Origin: Frankiaceae bacterium
Lineage (GTDB): Bacteria; Actinomycetota; Actinomycetes; JAFAQI01
DNA: 5,237 nucleotides
Direction of reading: 5' to 3'
Assembly: GCA_030840545.1 (NCBI GenBank)
Contig: JAVEEH010000197.1
Span: 1-5,237 of the forward strand
The position numbers were made by a program, and so were the translations under genes. The notes beneath the pieces were generated by a model, which worked only from the letters and a program-made list of their open reading frames with translations, ran no database searches and was not told the DNA's origin. Within the stretch, counting starts at the first letter, position 1, and each line of letters starts with the position of its first letter. Below are positions 4,865 to 5,237 of the stretch, in pieces.

Positions 4865-5237
4865 ATGCGTAAGCGCAGGAGCAACCTCGGTCCGCTGCAC
4901 CGCGCCATCCTGTGGGGTGGTGCAGCCGTGCTGGTCGCCGGCACAGGGGTGGTCGGCGCCGCGACGGCCTCGACCGGCGGGCACCGCTGGTTCACGCCGG
5001 TCTCGACCGGCGGCAGCTTCCTGCCGACCAGCGGTCCGCAGCGCACGCTGATCATCGGCCCGGACCACCATGTCTATGCACCGCCGACGCAGGTGCCGCC
5101 GCACCCGGACCCGGCGTTCCTGCAGCAGGTCCCGGGTGGCAAGTGCGTCGCGGACAACCCGTATGAGAAGGGCTACATCAACGCCCAGCGCTACGGCGGT
5201 GCGTGCAAGCGCATCACGTTCGCCTTCGGCCCGATCA
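4865..5237 (+). CDS. Exported protein of unknown family (partial, N-terminal 124 codons)
   Basis: The frame is open from ATG 4865 to the right edge. Residues 2-5 are RKRR and about 14-35 are hydrophobic, giving an export signal with possible cleavage after ATA at 33-35. The exported part starts Ser/Thr/Gly-rich, has a stretch LIIGPDHHVYAPP at 62-74, a Pro-rich segment at 72-83 and two cysteines, Cys94 and Cys114, about 20 residues apart, which could form a disulfide. The last visible residues (RITFAFGPI) look like the beginning of a folded domain. I do not recognise the family with confidence. The start is set by the GAAGGA ribosome site; an in-frame ATG at 4793 would add 24 Pro/Arg-rich residues ahead of the export signal and is unlikely. 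It lies 152 bases after copC on the same strand, so a copper-related role is possible, but only by position. Confidence 0.75.
   Translation, partial: MRKRRSNLGPLHRAILWGGAAVLVAGTGVVGAATASTGGHRWFTPVSTGGSFLPTSGPQRTLIIGPDHHVYAPPTQVPPHPDPAFLQQVPGGKCVADNPYEKGYINAQRYGGACKRITFAFGPI

Overview
The window is very GC-rich with strong G/C bias at third codon positions. It carries a UdgX-type uracil-DNA glycosylase, an NlpC/P60 wall hydrolase and a copper copD-copC pair. Together these point to a high-GC actinobacterium; nothing in the sequence fixes the genus. Apart from the two edge fragments the genes look intact, and I see no insertion sequence, phage gene, CRISPR array, rRNA or tRNA.

Layout, left to right. 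(a) Positions 1-59 may be the last codons of an upstream plus-strand gene. (b) 83-835 (+) is a complete classical short-chain dehydrogenase/reductase with the full catalytic tetrad. (c) 836-959 is a convergent intergenic gap with two weak hairpins. (d) 960-2183 (-) is a membrane-anchored or secreted NlpC/P60 peptidase. Its long N-terminal half resembles the extracytoplasmic domain of FtsX/MacB-type ABC permeases; its true start is a GTG behind a strong Shine-Dalgarno. (e) 2184-2357 is the 174-base leader of that gene, with a GC-rich hairpin. (f) 2358-3023 (-) is UdgX, a DNA-repair enzyme of the family that becomes covalently bound to uracil in DNA. (g) 3024-3103 is a compact divergent promoter region. 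(h) 3104-4075 and 4077-4712 (+) are copD and copC, one base apart, a membrane copper transporter and its extracytoplasmic Cu(II)-binding partner. (i) 4713-4864 is an intergenic region with an unusually AT-rich island containing a perfect 10-base palindrome. (j) 4865 to the right edge (+) is the N-terminal 124 codons of an exported protein of unknown family.

How the genes relate. copD-copC is a clear operon that should act together in copper handling at the membrane. udgX is divergent from it, and the two probable start sites are only 80 bp apart. udgX may read through into the NlpC/P60 gene, but the 174-base leader and a hairpin at the udgX stop argue for separate control. The SDR is unrelated to the rest.

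Three genes (SDR, udgX, copD) show a -10-like hexamer exactly seven bases before the start codon and no well-placed Shine-Dalgarno, consistent with leaderless mRNAs common in Actinobacteria. The NlpC/P60 and right-edge exported genes instead have strong ribosome binding sites. I found no wholly new system. The most interesting items are the permease-domain/NlpC-P60 architecture, the UdgX gene and the AT-rich control region.
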